Shown: piece by piece, positions 48,347 to 59,009 of the stretch
Layout of the letters: every line of letters begins with the position of its first letter
Position numbering within the stretch: position 1 is the first letter of the stretch
NCBI RefSeq assembly: GCF_900100305.1
Contig: NZ_FNEY01000015.1
Span: 44,892-108,891 of the forward strand
DNA: 64,000 bases
Direction: 5' to 3'
Source of the DNA: Paracidovorax citrulli
GTDB lineage: Bacteria > Pseudomonadota > Gammaproteobacteria > Burkholderiales > Burkholderiaceae_C
Notes under the pieces: generated by a model
Databases searched by the model: none
Told to the model about the DNA's origin: nothing
The model's input: only the letters and a program-made list of their open reading frames with translations
Position numbers and translations under genes: made by a program

Positions 48347-49675
48347 ATGACTTCCTCTTCTTCCGCTGCCGCGAGCGCCGACGCCGCGCAGCCCCATCGC
48401 CCGCTCACGCGCAGCGACTACAAGACCCTGGGCCTTTCCGCGCTGGGCGGCACGCTCGAGTTCTACGATTTCGTCATCTACGTGTTCTTCGCCACGGTGG
48501 TGAGCGGCCTGTTCTTCCCGGCCGACATGCCCGACTGGCTGCGCCAGCTGCAGACGTTCGGCATCTTCGCGGCGGGCTACCTGGCCCGGCCGATCGGCGG
48601 CATCGTGATCGCCCACTTCGGCGACAAGCTGGGCCGCAAGCGCATGTTCAGCCTGTCGATCTTCCTGATGGCGGTGCCGACGCTGGTGATCGGCCTGCTG
48701 CCCACCTACGCGAGCATCGGCGTGGCGGCGCCGCTGCTGCTGCTGGCGATGCGCGTGCTGCAGGGCGCGGCCATCGGCGGCGAGATGCCCGGGGCCTGGG
48801 TGTTCGTGGCCGAACACGTGCCGAAGAACCGCTACGGCCTGGGCGTGGGCACGCTGACGGCCGGCATCACGGGCGGCATCCTGCTGGGCTCGCTGGTGGC
48901 GATCGCCATCAACCGCACGTACACGCCCGCCGAGGTGCAGGGCTTCGCCTGGCGCATTCCGTTCATCCTCGGCGGCGTGTTCGGCCTGGTGTCGGTGTAC
49001 CTGCGCCGCTTCCTGCACGAGACGCCGGTGTTCCAGGAGCTGGCCGCGCGCCGCGCCGTGGCGCGCGAATTGCCGCTCAAGACCATCTTCCGCGACCACA
49101 AGGGCGCGATGCTGCTGGTGGCGCTGATGACCTGGGTGCTCTCCACCGCCGTGGTGGTGGTGGTGCTGATCACGCCGTCGTACCTGCAGAAGGTGTTCCA
49201 CCTGCCCGCCACGCTGGCCCTGGAGGCCAACGCCGTGGCCACGCTCACGCTGACCATCGGCTGCGTGGTGATGGGCTGGGCCACCGACCGCTTCGGCACC
49301 CGCGCAGTGATGCTGGCGGGCTGGGGCGGCCTGTTCCTGACCTCGTACCTGTTCTACCTGGGCCTGCCCGGCACGCCGGAGACGCTGGTGCGCAACTATG
49401 CGCTGGTGGGCTTTTTCGTGGGCTCGATCGCGCTGCTGCCGATCGTGGGCGTGCGCGCCTTCCCGCCGGACGTGCGCTTCTCGGGCCTTTCGTTCTCCTA
49501 CAACATGGCCTATGCGGTGTTCGGCGGCATCACGCCGGTGCTGCTGACGGTGTGGATGCAGCGCGACCCGATGGCGCCCGCGCACTACGTGGCGGCCATG
49601 GGGCTGCTGGGCTTCGTGCTGGGCTTCGTACCGCTGGCCTCGCGCGGCTGGCAGCCTGCGCCCGCGCGGGCCTGA
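48347..49675 (+). CDS. MFS transporter, metabolite:H+ symporter (MHS) type
   Basis: 442 residues, 12 membrane segments. LGGTLEFYDFVIYVFFATVV (Asp/Glu in helix 1), ARPIGGIVIAHFGDKLGRKR (loop 2-3 motif) and RVLQGAAIGGEMPGAWVFVA are the MHS-family marks shared with ProP, KgtP and citrate carriers. The substrate is probably an organic acid or osmolyte and cannot be fixed. The ATG at 48347 was chosen because the Ser-rich start leads straight to helix 1. Confidence 0.9.
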   Translation: MTSSSSAAASADAAQPHRPLTRSDYKTLGLSALGGTLEFYDFVIYVFFATVVSGLFFPADMPDWLRQLQTFGIFAAGYLARPIGGIVIAHFGDKLGRKRMFSLSIFLMAVPTLVIGLLPTYASIGVAAPLLLLAMRVLQGAAIGGEMPGAWVFVAEHVPKNRYGLGVGTLTAGITGGILLGSLVAIAINRTYTPAEVQGFAWRIPFILGGVFGLVSVYLRRFLHETPVFQELAARRAVARELPLKTIFRDHKGAMLLVALMTWVLSTAVVVVVLITPSYLQKVFHLPATLALEANAVATLTLTIGCVVMGWATDRFGTRAVMLAGWGGLFLTSYLFYLGLPGTPETLVRNYALVGFFVGSIALLPIVGVRAFPPDVRFSGLSFSYNMAYAVFGGITPVLLTVWMQRDPMAPAHYVAAMGLLGFVLGFVPLASRGWQPAPARA

Positions 49676-49736
49676 ACGGGCCCGATGAGGGCGGGCGGCG
49701 CCGTTTTCGGGCGCAGGCCCTGCCACAATGCCGTGC

Positions 49737-50567
49737 ATGACGGACCCAGCTACCTTCCCTTCCACGGATGACTCCACCGCCGGGGTGTCCCGGCAGGCGC
49801 TGCTCGCGGCGTTCGACGACCTGCTGCAGCCGGCCCGCTTCAAGGATTACGGGCCGAACGGCCTGCAGGTGGAGGGCCGCGAGCGCATCCGCCGCATCGT
49901 GAGCGGCGTGACGGCGAGCCGCGCGCTGATCGACGCGGCCATCGCGGACGGGGCGGATGCGGTGTTCGTGCACCACGGCCTGTTCTGGCGCGGCCAGGAC
50001 GGGCGGGTGACGGGCTGGATGAAGCAGCGCCTGCAGCGGCTGCTGGCCCACGACATCAACCTCTTCGCCTACCACCTGCCGCTGGACGCGCACCCGGAGC
50101 TGGGCAACAACGCCCGGCTGGGCCGCGTGCTGGGCTTCGCGCCGGCCGACGTGCGCTTCGGCGAGCAGGACCTGGGTTTCTGCGCGCCGGCCGACATCGC
50201 GGATGCGGCCACGCTCGCCGCGCGGGTGGAGGCGGCGCTGGGCCGGCCGGTGACCCTGGTCGCGCCCGGGGACGCCGGGCCGGGCCGGCCGATCCGCCGC
50301 GTGGCCTGGTGCACGGGCGGCGCGCAGGGATTCTTCGAGGGCGCGATCGCGGCCGGGGCCGATGCCTTCATCACGGGCGAGATTTCCGAGCCGCAGGCGC
50401 ACCTGGCGCGGGAGACGGGCGTGGCCTTCCTCGCGGCGGGCCACCATGCGACCGAGCGCTACGGCGCGCCCGCGGCGGCCGCGCACGTGGCGGCGGCGCT
50501 GGGCATCGAGCACCGCTTCATCGAGATCGACAACCCGGCGTGGACGCGGCGACGGCCGCACTCTTGA
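49737..50567 (+). CDS. Nif3-like dinuclear metal centre protein
   Basis: 276 residues. GPNGLQVEG, the metal-site HHGLFWRGQD, AYHLPLDAHPELGNN and the C-terminal AGHHATERYG give the His/Asp/Glu ligands of the Nif3/YbgI family, toroidal hexamers that bind two metals. The enzymatic role is unsettled in the family (GTP cyclohydrolase type 1-like). The ATG at 49737 was chosen over one three codons upstream. Confidence 0.92.
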   Translation: MTDPATFPSTDDSTAGVSRQALLAAFDDLLQPARFKDYGPNGLQVEGRERIRRIVSGVTASRALIDAAIADGADAVFVHHGLFWRGQDGRVTGWMKQRLQRLLAHDINLFAYHLPLDAHPELGNNARLGRVLGFAPADVRFGEQDLGFCAPADIADAATLAARVEAALGRPVTLVAPGDAGPGRPIRRVAWCTGGAQGFFEGAIAAGADAFITGEISEPQAHLARETGVAFLAAGHHATERYGAPAAAAHVAAALGIEHRFIEIDNPAWTRRRPHS

Positions 50568-50612
50568 CCGTGCGGCGCGATCGGCGGGAAGGGGGCGGCC
50601 GTGGTGCGGGAG

Positions 50613-50673
50613 TTCGGACCGCTGCGCCGGCATTCGCGCGCGAACTGCCGGAACGCGCTGCCGTGGGCACCAT
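50613..50673 (+). promoter_or_regulatory. PIP box and matching -10 upstream of effector candidate 2
   Basis: TTCGG (50613-50617), 15 bases, TTCGC (50633-50637): a perfect TTCGB-N15-TTCGB box. Exactly 30 bases later is CACCAT (50668-50673), which fits the YANNNT -10 element that follows PIP boxes at 30-32 bases. Transcription would start near 50680, leaving a leader of about 20 bases before the ATG at 50702. This is a full-consensus hrp-regulon promoter by sequence. Confidence 0.82.
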
Positions 50674-50701
50674 CGGGGAAAAGAATTTCCGATCCCGAAC
50701 C

Positions 50702-52519
50702 ATGATGCATTCCAGCGCCTGCGCCCGTTCCGGCAGGCAGCCACCTTCTTCCCCGGCCCAGCCCGCCGCCGTGCACGAAACATCGACAACCGATCGGCCC
50801 CTGTCCCTTGCGGGACGGCCGGGAGCGCCCGGCTTTTCATCGGCCGAGGCCCTGGCGGGCGGTATCAGGGCGAGGGCCCGCTCCACGCCTGCTCCGGCGG
50901 AGCAGGCCATCCGCCCGAGAAGCCATGCGATGGCATCGACCAGGGGGCATGCCGCGGGCTTGCCTCCGGAGCCTGCGGCCGATCCATCGACAGTGAAAAC
51001 CAGGGGCGGACCCGATAGCGCGCTGAACGGGTTCCTGTCAGGCATGAAGGAGGGCGATAAGGCGCTGTTCGTGGTGGGCGGGGGCACTGCTGCCCTGACC
51101 TATCTGTCCACGGTGGATCTCGACAGTCGCTTCACCCATGTGGTGGTGGTCGGCGACCAGGGTTACTGGAACCGGGTCGGGCACAGGCTCGCCCAGCCGC
51201 ACCACATCCTGGCGTTGCCGCACGAGGATAGCGCGGGGTTCGTCGATCCTGGCCGGCATGACGCCCTGCGCCGCATACTTCCCCACGACGACCGGTCGGC
51301 TTATGTGCACTCCCGCGACTACCAGGCCCGGCTGGCGCGACTCGGGCAATACACGCGCGGGCTGCTGGAGAGCCAGGGCCGGAAGGTGCTTTTCGCTGGC
51401 GGGGTTTCCGTCGGGAAGATCACGAAGAGCGACGGGGCGGGCTACCGCATCGCGACGAATGCAGCCGGGCCGGCCGTAGTGGGCCACAAGGTGGTGATCG
51501 CGACCGGAGCCGCGCCTGCGCGAAGCCTGGCGAATCACCTGCTGCCGGACAAGTCCACGAGGGATCTTCCCCACATCCTCGGCTATGACGACATCCTGGC
51601 TCCGGGCGCGGCCGAGCGCATCCAGGGCAAGAGCGTCATGGTCTATGGCGGAGGTCCGACGGCCGCATGGGCCATGGAGGTCGCGAAAGGCCATGCGGGG
51701 TCGTCCATGTGGGTGGCGAGAAACGGCTTCGGGGTGGCGGAAGCGGCCGGCCCGCGGGTGGGGGCGATCATCGAAGGCAGCCGCGATTGCCAGATCCGGG
51801 GCGAGATCGAAGCCATCCGGCCCCTGGGTTCCGGCGAAGCCGGCGGGGAGCCAAGGCTTCGTGTGGTCGTGGCGAGCGAGACATCCGGGAAGGCCGTGGA
51901 AAGGAAATCGGTGGATGTCGATTACCTTGTGAATTCCATCGGGCAGGATGCCTATGCCCCGGGCGGGCTCCATGACGTGTTGTCCGCTGACATCAAGGCT
52001 GAACTGCAGCCGATTCCCGATCGCAACCGGGTTTCCGGCGTGCCGGGCACGATGCTGGGCTTCGGAACGGAAACGGGCGATCTGCAGATCATCGGCGCCG
52101 CTGCGGCGTCTTACCAGGACGCCAGCCGCGGACTGAAACCGGGCCGCCTGGCCAGCGAGACGCTGCCCAGGAGCGGGAAGATCGGCATCACGATCGGTGG
52201 GGTGGTGGCATCGGTGGCGGCGCTCACCGATTACATGCCGATGCGGCAGAACCCGGCGACGGGCGAGATGAAGGTGACCGGGCTGAATCTGCATGTGATG
52301 AATGCGACCCAGCTGGCGGTCTATCTCACGGGCGCCTATCCGGATGCTCCGGCGGAAAGGATCAACACCACGGTGGAGCAGTACCTGGCGGCGCGCTCCT
52401 GCACGGAATTCGGATTGCCGGACGTGGAACTGCAGGCTTTCATGGAGGCGCGCCTCGGCCCCCTGCCACGCATCGAAGGCATTGCTGCGGAGCCCGGAGC
52501 CCGATCTTCCGCGGCATGA
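50702..52519 (+). CDS. FAD/NAD(P)-binding-fold protein with disordered N-terminus; candidate type III effector
   Basis: 605 residues (604 from the ATG at 50705). The first roughly 110 residues are Ser/Pro/Ala/Arg-rich and lack structure, like a secretion and chaperone-binding region. Then follow a Rossmann motif ALFVVGGGTAALTYLS, a second dinucleotide motif SVMVYGGGPTAAWAMEVAKG, and VVIATGAAPARS with YLVNSIGQDAYAPGG, as in two-domain flavin oxidoreductases. A perfect PIP box plus -10 lies upstream. A cytosolic housekeeping oxidoreductase would not need this leader. Convergent with the VWA gene, ends 7 bases apart. Substrate unknown. Confidence 0.75.
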   Translation: MMHSSACARSGRQPPSSPAQPAAVHETSTTDRPLSLAGRPGAPGFSSAEALAGGIRARARSTPAPAEQAIRPRSHAMASTRGHAAGLPPEPAADPSTVKTRGGPDSALNGFLSGMKEGDKALFVVGGGTAALTYLSTVDLDSRFTHVVVVGDQGYWNRVGHRLAQPHHILALPHEDSAGFVDPGRHDALRRILPHDDRSAYVHSRDYQARLARLGQYTRGLLESQGRKVLFAGGVSVGKITKSDGAGYRIATNAAGPAVVGHKVVIATGAAPARSLANHLLPDKSTRDLPHILGYDDILAPGAAERIQGKSVMVYGGGPTAAWAMEVAKGHAGSSMWVARNGFGVAEAAGPRVGAIIEGSRDCQIRGEIEAIRPLGSGEAGGEPRLRVVVASETSGKAVERKSVDVDYLVNSIGQDAYAPGGLHDVLSADIKAELQPIPDRNRVSGVPGTMLGFGTETGDLQIIGAAAASYQDASRGLKPGRLASETLPRSGKIGITIGGVVASVAALTDYMPMRQNPATGEMKVTGLNLHVMNATQLAVYLTGAYPDAPAERINTTVEQYLAARSCTEFGLPDVELQAFMEARLGPLPRIEGIAAEPGARSSAA

Positions 52520-52526
52520 CGGGCCC

Positions 52527-53594
52527 CTACAGCACCCGCCCGAACCACCACAGCGACAGCAGGCCGGCCAGCACCAGCAGGGCCGCTCCCGCGAGCGCGA
52601 GCAGGGCGGAGATTTCGGTCTCCTTCTTCTCCACGGTGAGGCGCGAGCTGAGGGTTTCGTACACCTTCTTCAGGTCCGCCGCGGTGGCGGCGTGGAAGTA
52701 TTCGGCGTTGGTGCGCTGCGCCACGGCCTTGAGGGTGTCTTCGTCGAGGCGCACGCGCATCGACCAGCCCTCGAAACCGATGGTTTCGCCGGCCACGGTG
52801 CCCACGCCCACGGTATAGACGCGCACGCCGCGGTCGGCGGCCCATTGCGCGGCCTCCATGGGATCGACGCCGGTGGTGCGCTGGCCGTCGGTGAGCATGA
52901 TGATGGCGGCCGAGGTGTAGGAGCCCGGTGCGACGGGCGCGGGCCGGTCGGCGCCCTTGCCGTTGCCGCCGCGGTGCGGCGGGCGGCCGATCTCGTCCAT
53001 GGACTGCGGGCGCGGCATGGCCTGGCGGCCGCCGAGCGCGGAGACATCGATGCCGGTGTCGGGGAACAGGGTGGCGAGCGACAGCAGGATGCCGTTGCCC
53101 GTGGCCGTGCCGCGCTGCAGCTGGAAGCTGTCGATGGCCCTGAAGAGGTCTTCGTGGTTCTGCGTGGGCAGCTGGGCGAGCTGGGCGCTGCCCGCGAAGG
53201 CCACGATGCCCACGCGCACGTGGCGCGGCAGGTCGGCGATGAAGGCCTTGGCGGCGTCCTGGGCGGCGGTGAGGCGGTCGGGGTGCACGTCGGCGGCGCG
53301 CATGCTGCCCGAGACGTCCATGGCCAGCATGATGGTCTGCTGCTGCGAGGGCAGGGTGAGCACCGCCAGCGGCCGCGCGGCCGCGACCAGCAGCGCCGCG
53401 AGCCCGAGCAGGAAGAGCAGCGGCGGCACGTGGCGCCGCCAGCGGGTGCGTGCTCCCTGGGCTTCGCGCGCCAGGGCCAGGGCGGGGTAGTGCAGCACGG
53501 CGGAGCGGCGGCGGCGCAGCAGCCAGACGTAGAGCACCACCAGCACGGGCAGCGCGAGCAGCAGCCAGAGAAGGTCGGGCCAGAGAAAAACCAT
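52527..53594 (-). CDS. VWA-domain membrane protein (BatA-like)
   Basis: 355 residues: two N-terminal membrane helices (about 7-24 and 58-75), a von Willebrand A domain with the metal motif DVSGSM and TDGQRTTG, and a C-terminal helix (LLALAGAALLVLAGLL). An insert of about 50 residues rich in Gly/Pro/Arg lies in the VWA domain. BatA-type proteins work with MoxR ATPases and DUF58 proteins, encoded just upstream. Confidence 0.92.
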   Translation of the reverse strand: MVFLWPDLLWLLLALPVLVVLYVWLLRRRRSAVLHYPALALAREAQGARTRWRRHVPPLLFLLGLAALLVAAARPLAVLTLPSQQQTIMLAMDVSGSMRAADVHPDRLTAAQDAAKAFIADLPRHVRVGIVAFAGSAQLAQLPTQNHEDLFRAIDSFQLQRGTATGNGILLSLATLFPDTGIDVSALGGRQAMPRPQSMDEIGRPPHRGGNGKGADRPAPVAPGSYTSAAIIMLTDGQRTTGVDPMEAAQWAADRGVRVYTVGVGTVAGETIGFEGWSMRVRLDEDTLKAVAQRTNAEYFHAATAADLKKVYETLSSRLTVEKKETEISALLALAGAALLVLAGLLSLWWFGRVL

Positions 53595-53639
53595 GGGCGG
53601 CTCCTTCCTTGTCGTTCGTTGGTCCGGCGCGTCCGGCGA

Positions 53640-54546
53640 TCAGGCGCGCACGCGCCGGCGGGACCGCACGGGCTGGCCGCGCAGTTCCATGAAGCGCACC
53701 AGCGCGTCGAGCAGGTCGTCGTCGGTGGCGAGTTCGAGCGTGTCCGCGCCCGCGCGCGCCAGGGCCGAGCGCAACGCGGCTTCGCGCCCGGCGGCGAGGC
53801 GGGCGAAGCGCTGGCGGAAGGCGCGGTCGCGCGTGTCCACCGTCAACTGCTCTCCGGTCTCGGGATCGCGCAGGTGCAGCACGCCCACGTCGGGCAGCGC
53901 CATCTCCAGCGGGTCGAACAGGCGCACGGCGACCACGTCGTGGCGCTGCGCTAACTGCGCGAGGGGCTTCTCCCAGCCGGGGGCCGAGAGGAAGTCCGAT
54001 ACCACGAACACCGCCGAGCGCCGCCGCAGCACGGGCGCGGCCGATTGCAGCAGCCGGTGCAGCTCGGTGGCGCCGGGCGGAGAGGACGCGGGCGGGCCCG
54101 CGGGCGCCAGCGCATCGATGAGGCGCAGCACATGGGTGCGGCCGGTGCGCGGCGGCAGCACGGTGGCGGGGATGCCCTGGCCGAAGAGCAGGGCGCCCAC
54201 GCGGTTGCCGTGGCGCGTGAGCAGCCGCCCGAGCACGGCGACGAAGCCGGTGAGCCGGTCGCGCTTGGTCTGCCCCGGCGGCCCGAAATCCACCGAGGGG
54301 CTGAGGTCGAGCAGGAACCAGGCGGCCATCTCGCGGTCTTCGGAAAAGACGCGCACATGGGGCGTGCCGAGCCGCGCGGTGACGTTCCAGTCGATGTGCC
54401 GCACGTCGTCGTGCGCCTGGTATTCGCGCAGGTCGGCCAGGTCCACGCCGGCGCCGCGCAGCAGCGTGCGGTAATCGCCCTGCAGCAGCCCGTCGAGGCG
54501 GCGCAGCACGGTCCATTCGAGCCGGCGCAGCAGGCGGTCCGCGGCG

Positions 54547-54569
<23 letters not shown>
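53640..54569 (-). CDS. DUF58 protein
   Basis: 309 residues. GDYRTLLRGAGVDLADLREY then DVRHIDWNVTARLGTPHVR is the DUF58 signature (normally YxxGDDxRxIDW), with AWFLLDLSPSVDFG as a degenerate VWA strand. Such proteins are partners of MoxR ATPases. The ATG at 54569 lies inside the end of the MoxR gene (23-base overlap). Confidence 0.92.
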
Positions 54570-55584
<1,015 letters not shown>

Positions 55585-55603
55585 GGAGGCTCCTTGCGAA
55601 AGG

Positions 55604-56569
55604 TCAGAACGGTGGCGAGCCCGCGGCCTCGGCGGCGTTCTCGATGGGTACGGCGAAGCCGATGCCGATGAAGGTGCGCGCGGGCGTGGGGTTGAGGATG
55701 GCGGTGACGATGCCCACGACCTCGCCGTCGAGCGTGACGAGCGGGCCGCCGGAATTGCCGGGGTTGGCGGCGGCGTCGAACTGGATGAGGTTGCGCATCT
55801 CCTGTTTGCCCTGGGGCGAATCGAATTCGCGCTGCAGGCCCGAGATCACGCCGGCCGAGACCGAGGGCCCGATGCCGAAGGGAAAGCCGATGGCGACCAC
55901 GCCGTCGCCGGGCTTGAGGCCCTGCGTGGAGCGCAGCGGCGCGGCCTGCAGGTCGTCCGGCACGCGGCGTGCCTGCAGCACGGCGAGGTCGTTCGCGGGC
56001 TGGGCGCCGGTCAGGGAGGCGTCGCTTTCGGAGCCGTCGGCGAAGGTGACCTGGATGCGCGCCGCGCCCCGCACCACATGCAGGTTGGTGAGGATCACGC
56101 CCTTGTCCACGATCACGATGCCGGTGCCCACGCCGCGCTCTTCCTCCTGGACCTTGCCCTTGCCTTTCTTCGTCCGGGCGAAGCCGGCGACGCGCACCAC
56201 CGACGGGGCCACGGCCTCGGCGGCGCGTGCGGCGGCCGAGGGCAGGGGCTGGGTGGAGAGGGTGTGCAGCACGGCCGCGTCGATGTCCTGCTGGGTGATG
56301 CGCGGCGCCGGCGGCGGCATGCGCCAGGCCAGCCAGCCGAAGCCGGCCAACAACACGGTCGCCAGCACGGCCGCCGGCGCGCCGCCGAGCCAGCGCCGCG
56401 AGGGACGGGCACGGGATGGGCCGGCAGCGCCTGCAGGTCCGGCGCTGCCGGGAGCCGCGGCCGCAGGACCGGCCGGCGGCGGGTCCGCGGACCCGTCCGG
56501 GAAAGGATATGGCGGGGAGGCCGCGGCCGGCGCGCGGCGGGAGCTGCTGTAGCGGGCGGGCCTGGGCAT
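55604..56569 (-). CDS. Trypsin-like serine protease, membrane-anchored, no PDZ
   Basis: 321 residues. A Pro/Ala-rich N-terminus of about 60 residues precedes one membrane helix (APAAVLATVLLAGFGWLAW). The trypsin-like domain has His in LTNLHVVRG, Asp in ANDLAVLQ and Ser in NPGNSGGPLV. There is no PDZ domain, unlike the DegS-like protein at 46.8 kb. First gene of the moxR operon, which suggests a shared envelope function. Confidence 0.9.
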   Translation of the reverse strand: MPRPARYSSSRRAPAAASPPYPFPDGSADPPPAGPAAAAPGSAGPAGAAGPSRARPSRRWLGGAPAAVLATVLLAGFGWLAWRMPPPAPRITQQDIDAAVLHTLSTQPLPSAAARAAEAVAPSVVRVAGFARTKKGKGKVQEEERGVGTGIVIVDKGVILTNLHVVRGAARIQVTFADGSESDASLTGAQPANDLAVLQARRVPDDLQAAPLRSTQGLKPGDGVVAIGFPFGIGPSVSAGVISGLQREFDSPQGKQEMRNLIQFDAAANPGNSGGPLVTLDGEVVGIVTAILNPTPARTFIGIGFAVPIENAAEAAGSPPF

Positions 56570-56765
56570 GCGGTCACCTCGGGTCAGGGGGCCCGCGCGC
56601 GGCGTCGTGCGCCGGGCAGGCGGTTCCCGGCGACGGTAGCACGGAACCGCCCGCCGCGCATGTGTCCGCGTGTTTCAGGGCGGGGGCCAGGCGGCCTGGC
56701 GGCTTGCGCGGGACGCCGGAGCCGGCCGACGTGCGCGCCGCCCATGGTGCTGGCATGCTCGGGGG

Positions 56766-57632
56766 ATGGAGACCTGGATCGATACCCACTGCCACCTCGA
56801 CGAGTTCGAAGCCCATGCGGGCCGGGACTACCTGGACAGGGTGCGCGCGGACGCGGCGCGGGCCGGTGTCGCGCATTGCGTGCTGCCCGCGGTGGAGCGG
56901 GGCAACCTGGACGCCGTGCGCACGCTGGCGCACCGCCACGGCGACAGCTATGCCCTGGGTATCCACCCGCTTTTCACGGGCCGGGCGGACGATGGCGATC
57001 TCGGTGTGCTGGCGCGGGCGCTGGAGCAGCATGCGGCGGACCCGCGCCTCGTGGCCGTGGGCGAGATCGGGCTCGACTTCTTCGTGAAGGACCTGGACCC
57101 GGCGCGGCAGGAGCATTTCTTCCGCGAGCAGCTGCGGCTCGCGCGGCGCAGCCGCCTGCCCGTGATCCTGCACACCCGGCGGTCGGTGGACAAGGTGCTC
57201 AAGGGCCTGCGCGACGTGGGTGCCGAGGGGGGCATCGCCCATGCGTTCAACGGCAGCCTGCAGCAGGCGCGCGCCTTCATCGACCTGGGGTTCAAGCTCG
57301 GCTTCGGCGGGGCGGTGACCTTCGACCGCGCGCTGCAGCTGCGCCGGCTGGCGGCGGAGCTGCCGCTGGAGGCGATCGTGCTGGAGACCGACGCGCCGGA
57401 CATCCCGCCGCACTGGCTCTACGTGACGGCCGCCGAGCGGGCGGCGGGCGCGGCCCCGGCGCGCAACACGCCGGGCGAGCTGCCGCGCATCGCGCAGGTG
57501 GTGGCGGAGCTGCGCGGCATGCCGGTGGAGGCGCTGGCCCGGGCCGCGCACGCGAATTCCCTGGCGGCGCTGCCGCGGCTGGCGGGGCTGCTGCCGGCGA
57601 CTGCGCAGGCCCGCCGCACGACCGCCGAATAG
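56766..57632 (+). CDS. TatD-family metal-dependent hydrolase
   Basis: 288 residues, TIM-barrel amidohydrolase. IDTHCHLD opens the metal site, with GIHP, AVGEIGLDFF, VILHTRRS, HAFNGS and LETDAPDIPP as the remaining ligands. TatD proteins are 3'-exonuclease-like DNases. The ATG at 56766 follows a GGGGG run. The plus-strand genes that follow are closely spaced. Confidence 0.93.
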   Translation: METWIDTHCHLDEFEAHAGRDYLDRVRADAARAGVAHCVLPAVERGNLDAVRTLAHRHGDSYALGIHPLFTGRADDGDLGVLARALEQHAADPRLVAVGEIGLDFFVKDLDPARQEHFFREQLRLARRSRLPVILHTRRSVDKVLKGLRDVGAEGGIAHAFNGSLQQARAFIDLGFKLGFGGAVTFDRALQLRRLAAELPLEAIVLETDAPDIPPHWLYVTAAERAAGAAPARNTPGELPRIAQVVAELRGMPVEALARAAHANSLAALPRLAGLLPATAQARRTTAE

Positions 57633-57647
57633 CTACCATAGGCTCGC

Positions 57648-58238
57648 ATGCCCCGTTCGTCCCGTTTGCCCGATAGCCCCCCCGCCGACCCGCGGCCCGC
57701 CGCGCCTGTACGCCTGGTGGGGCTGGCGCCGGTCGTCTCGGAGCGCACGGTGGTGCTGGTGCTGGGCAGCTTCCCGGGCGTGGCGTCGCTGCGCGCGGGC
57801 CAGTACTACGGCCATCCGCAGAACCATTTCTGGCCGATCCTGCAGGCGCTCTGGCCACGGCATCCGCTGCCCGGGCGGGACCGCTATGCGGAGCGCTGCG
57901 CCTGGCTGCTGGACCGCGGCCTGGGGCTCTGGGACGTATATGCCGCCTGCGAGCGCGAAGGCAGCCTGGACACCAGCATCCGCAACGCCGCCGTGAACGA
58001 TTTCGCGGCGCTGCGCTCGCGTTGCCCGAGGCTGGCGGCCATCGCCCACAATGGCGGCGAAAGCTTCAAGCATGCGCGTGCCGTGCGCACCGCGCTGCAG
58101 CTGCCCGCCGGGCTGCAGGACGGCCCGGTGCCCTCGCTGCGCCTGCCCTCCACCAGCCCCGCGAACGCGTCGTGGAGCTTCGAGCGCAAGCGCGCCGCCT
58201 GGGCCGCGGCCTTCGCCCCCTTTGGATTGATGGACTGA
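57648..58238 (+). CDS. DNA-deoxyinosine (hypoxanthine-DNA) glycosylase, UDG superfamily
   Basis: 196 residues. VLGSFPGVASLRAGQYYGHP then QNHFWPIL is the family-6 uracil-DNA-glycosylase-like motif, and LPSTSPANAS is the C-terminal DNA-contact motif. These enzymes remove hypoxanthine from deaminated adenine. The first 20 residues are Pro-rich and probably not conserved. It lies 15 bases after the TatD-like gene and abuts the next ATG. Confidence 0.88.
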   Translation: MPRSSRLPDSPPADPRPAAPVRLVGLAPVVSERTVVLVLGSFPGVASLRAGQYYGHPQNHFWPILQALWPRHPLPGRDRYAERCAWLLDRGLGLWDVYAACEREGSLDTSIRNAAVNDFAALRSRCPRLAAIAHNGGESFKHARAVRTALQLPAGLQDGPVPSLRLPSTSPANASWSFERKRAAWAAAFAPFGLMD

Positions 58239-59003
58239 ATGACCACCCGCAAGAAAGCCGCAGCCGCCGAGCTGCCCGAAGTCAGTGTTTCCGATGACGG
58301 CGACGTGCGCCACCTGCACCTGGGCACGCCCTGGATCCAGGGCTCCATGCGCATCGACGATCCCTTCGACATCGAACTGGAGTACGTGCAGCGCATGATG
58401 GCCTGGCTGCTGTTCGTCGAGCCCGCCAGCGTGGGCAAGCGGCATGCGATGCAGCTGGGCCTGGGCGCGGGTGCGATCACCAAGTTCTGCCACAAGAAGC
58501 TGCGCATGTGCTGCACGGCGATCGAGCTGAACCCACAGGTGCTGGCCGTGTGCCGCGCGTGGTTCAAGCTGCCGCCCGACGGGCCGAAGCTGCGCGTGGT
58601 GCTGGCCGATGCCGCGCAGGAGATCCGCAAGCCCGAGTGGCACGGCACGGTCGATGCGCTGGCGGTGGACCTGTACGACCACGAGGCCGCGGCGCCGGTG
58701 CTCGACAGCGCGGAGTTCTACGCCGACTGCCGGGCGCTGCTCACCGAAGACGGCGCGATGACCGTGAACCTCTTCGGCCGCTCCTCCAGCTACGAGCGCA
58801 GCCTCGCGCGCATGGCCGAGGCCTTCGGCGCCGACGCGCTCTGGGCCTTCAAGCCCACGCGCGAGGGCAACACGGTGGTGCTGGCCCAGCGCACGCCCTT
58901 GCGGCCGCGCCGCGCGGACCTGCTGGCCCGCGCCGATGCGGTGCAGGCGCGGTGGGACCTGCCCGCGGCGAAGTGGCCGCGCGTGTTCAAGCCGGTGGAG
59001 TGA
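58239..59003 (+). CDS. Spermidine-synthase-like methyltransferase-fold protein
   Basis: 254 residues. The Rossmann motif MQLGLGAGAITKF, the acidic CTAIELNPQVLAVCRAWF and DALAVDLYDHEAAAPVL match the SpeE-like family. The catalytic and putrescine-binding residues of true spermidine synthases are not evident, so activity is uncertain. It starts one base after the previous stop. Confidence 0.82.
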   Translation: MTTRKKAAAAELPEVSVSDDGDVRHLHLGTPWIQGSMRIDDPFDIELEYVQRMMAWLLFVEPASVGKRHAMQLGLGAGAITKFCHKKLRMCCTAIELNPQVLAVCRAWFKLPPDGPKLRVVLADAAQEIRKPEWHGTVDALAVDLYDHEAAAPVLDSAEFYADCRALLTEDGAMTVNLFGRSSSYERSLARMAEAFGADALWAFKPTREGNTVVLAQRTPLRPRRADLLARADAVQARWDLPAAKWPRVFKPVE

Positions 59004-59009
59004 CGCGCG

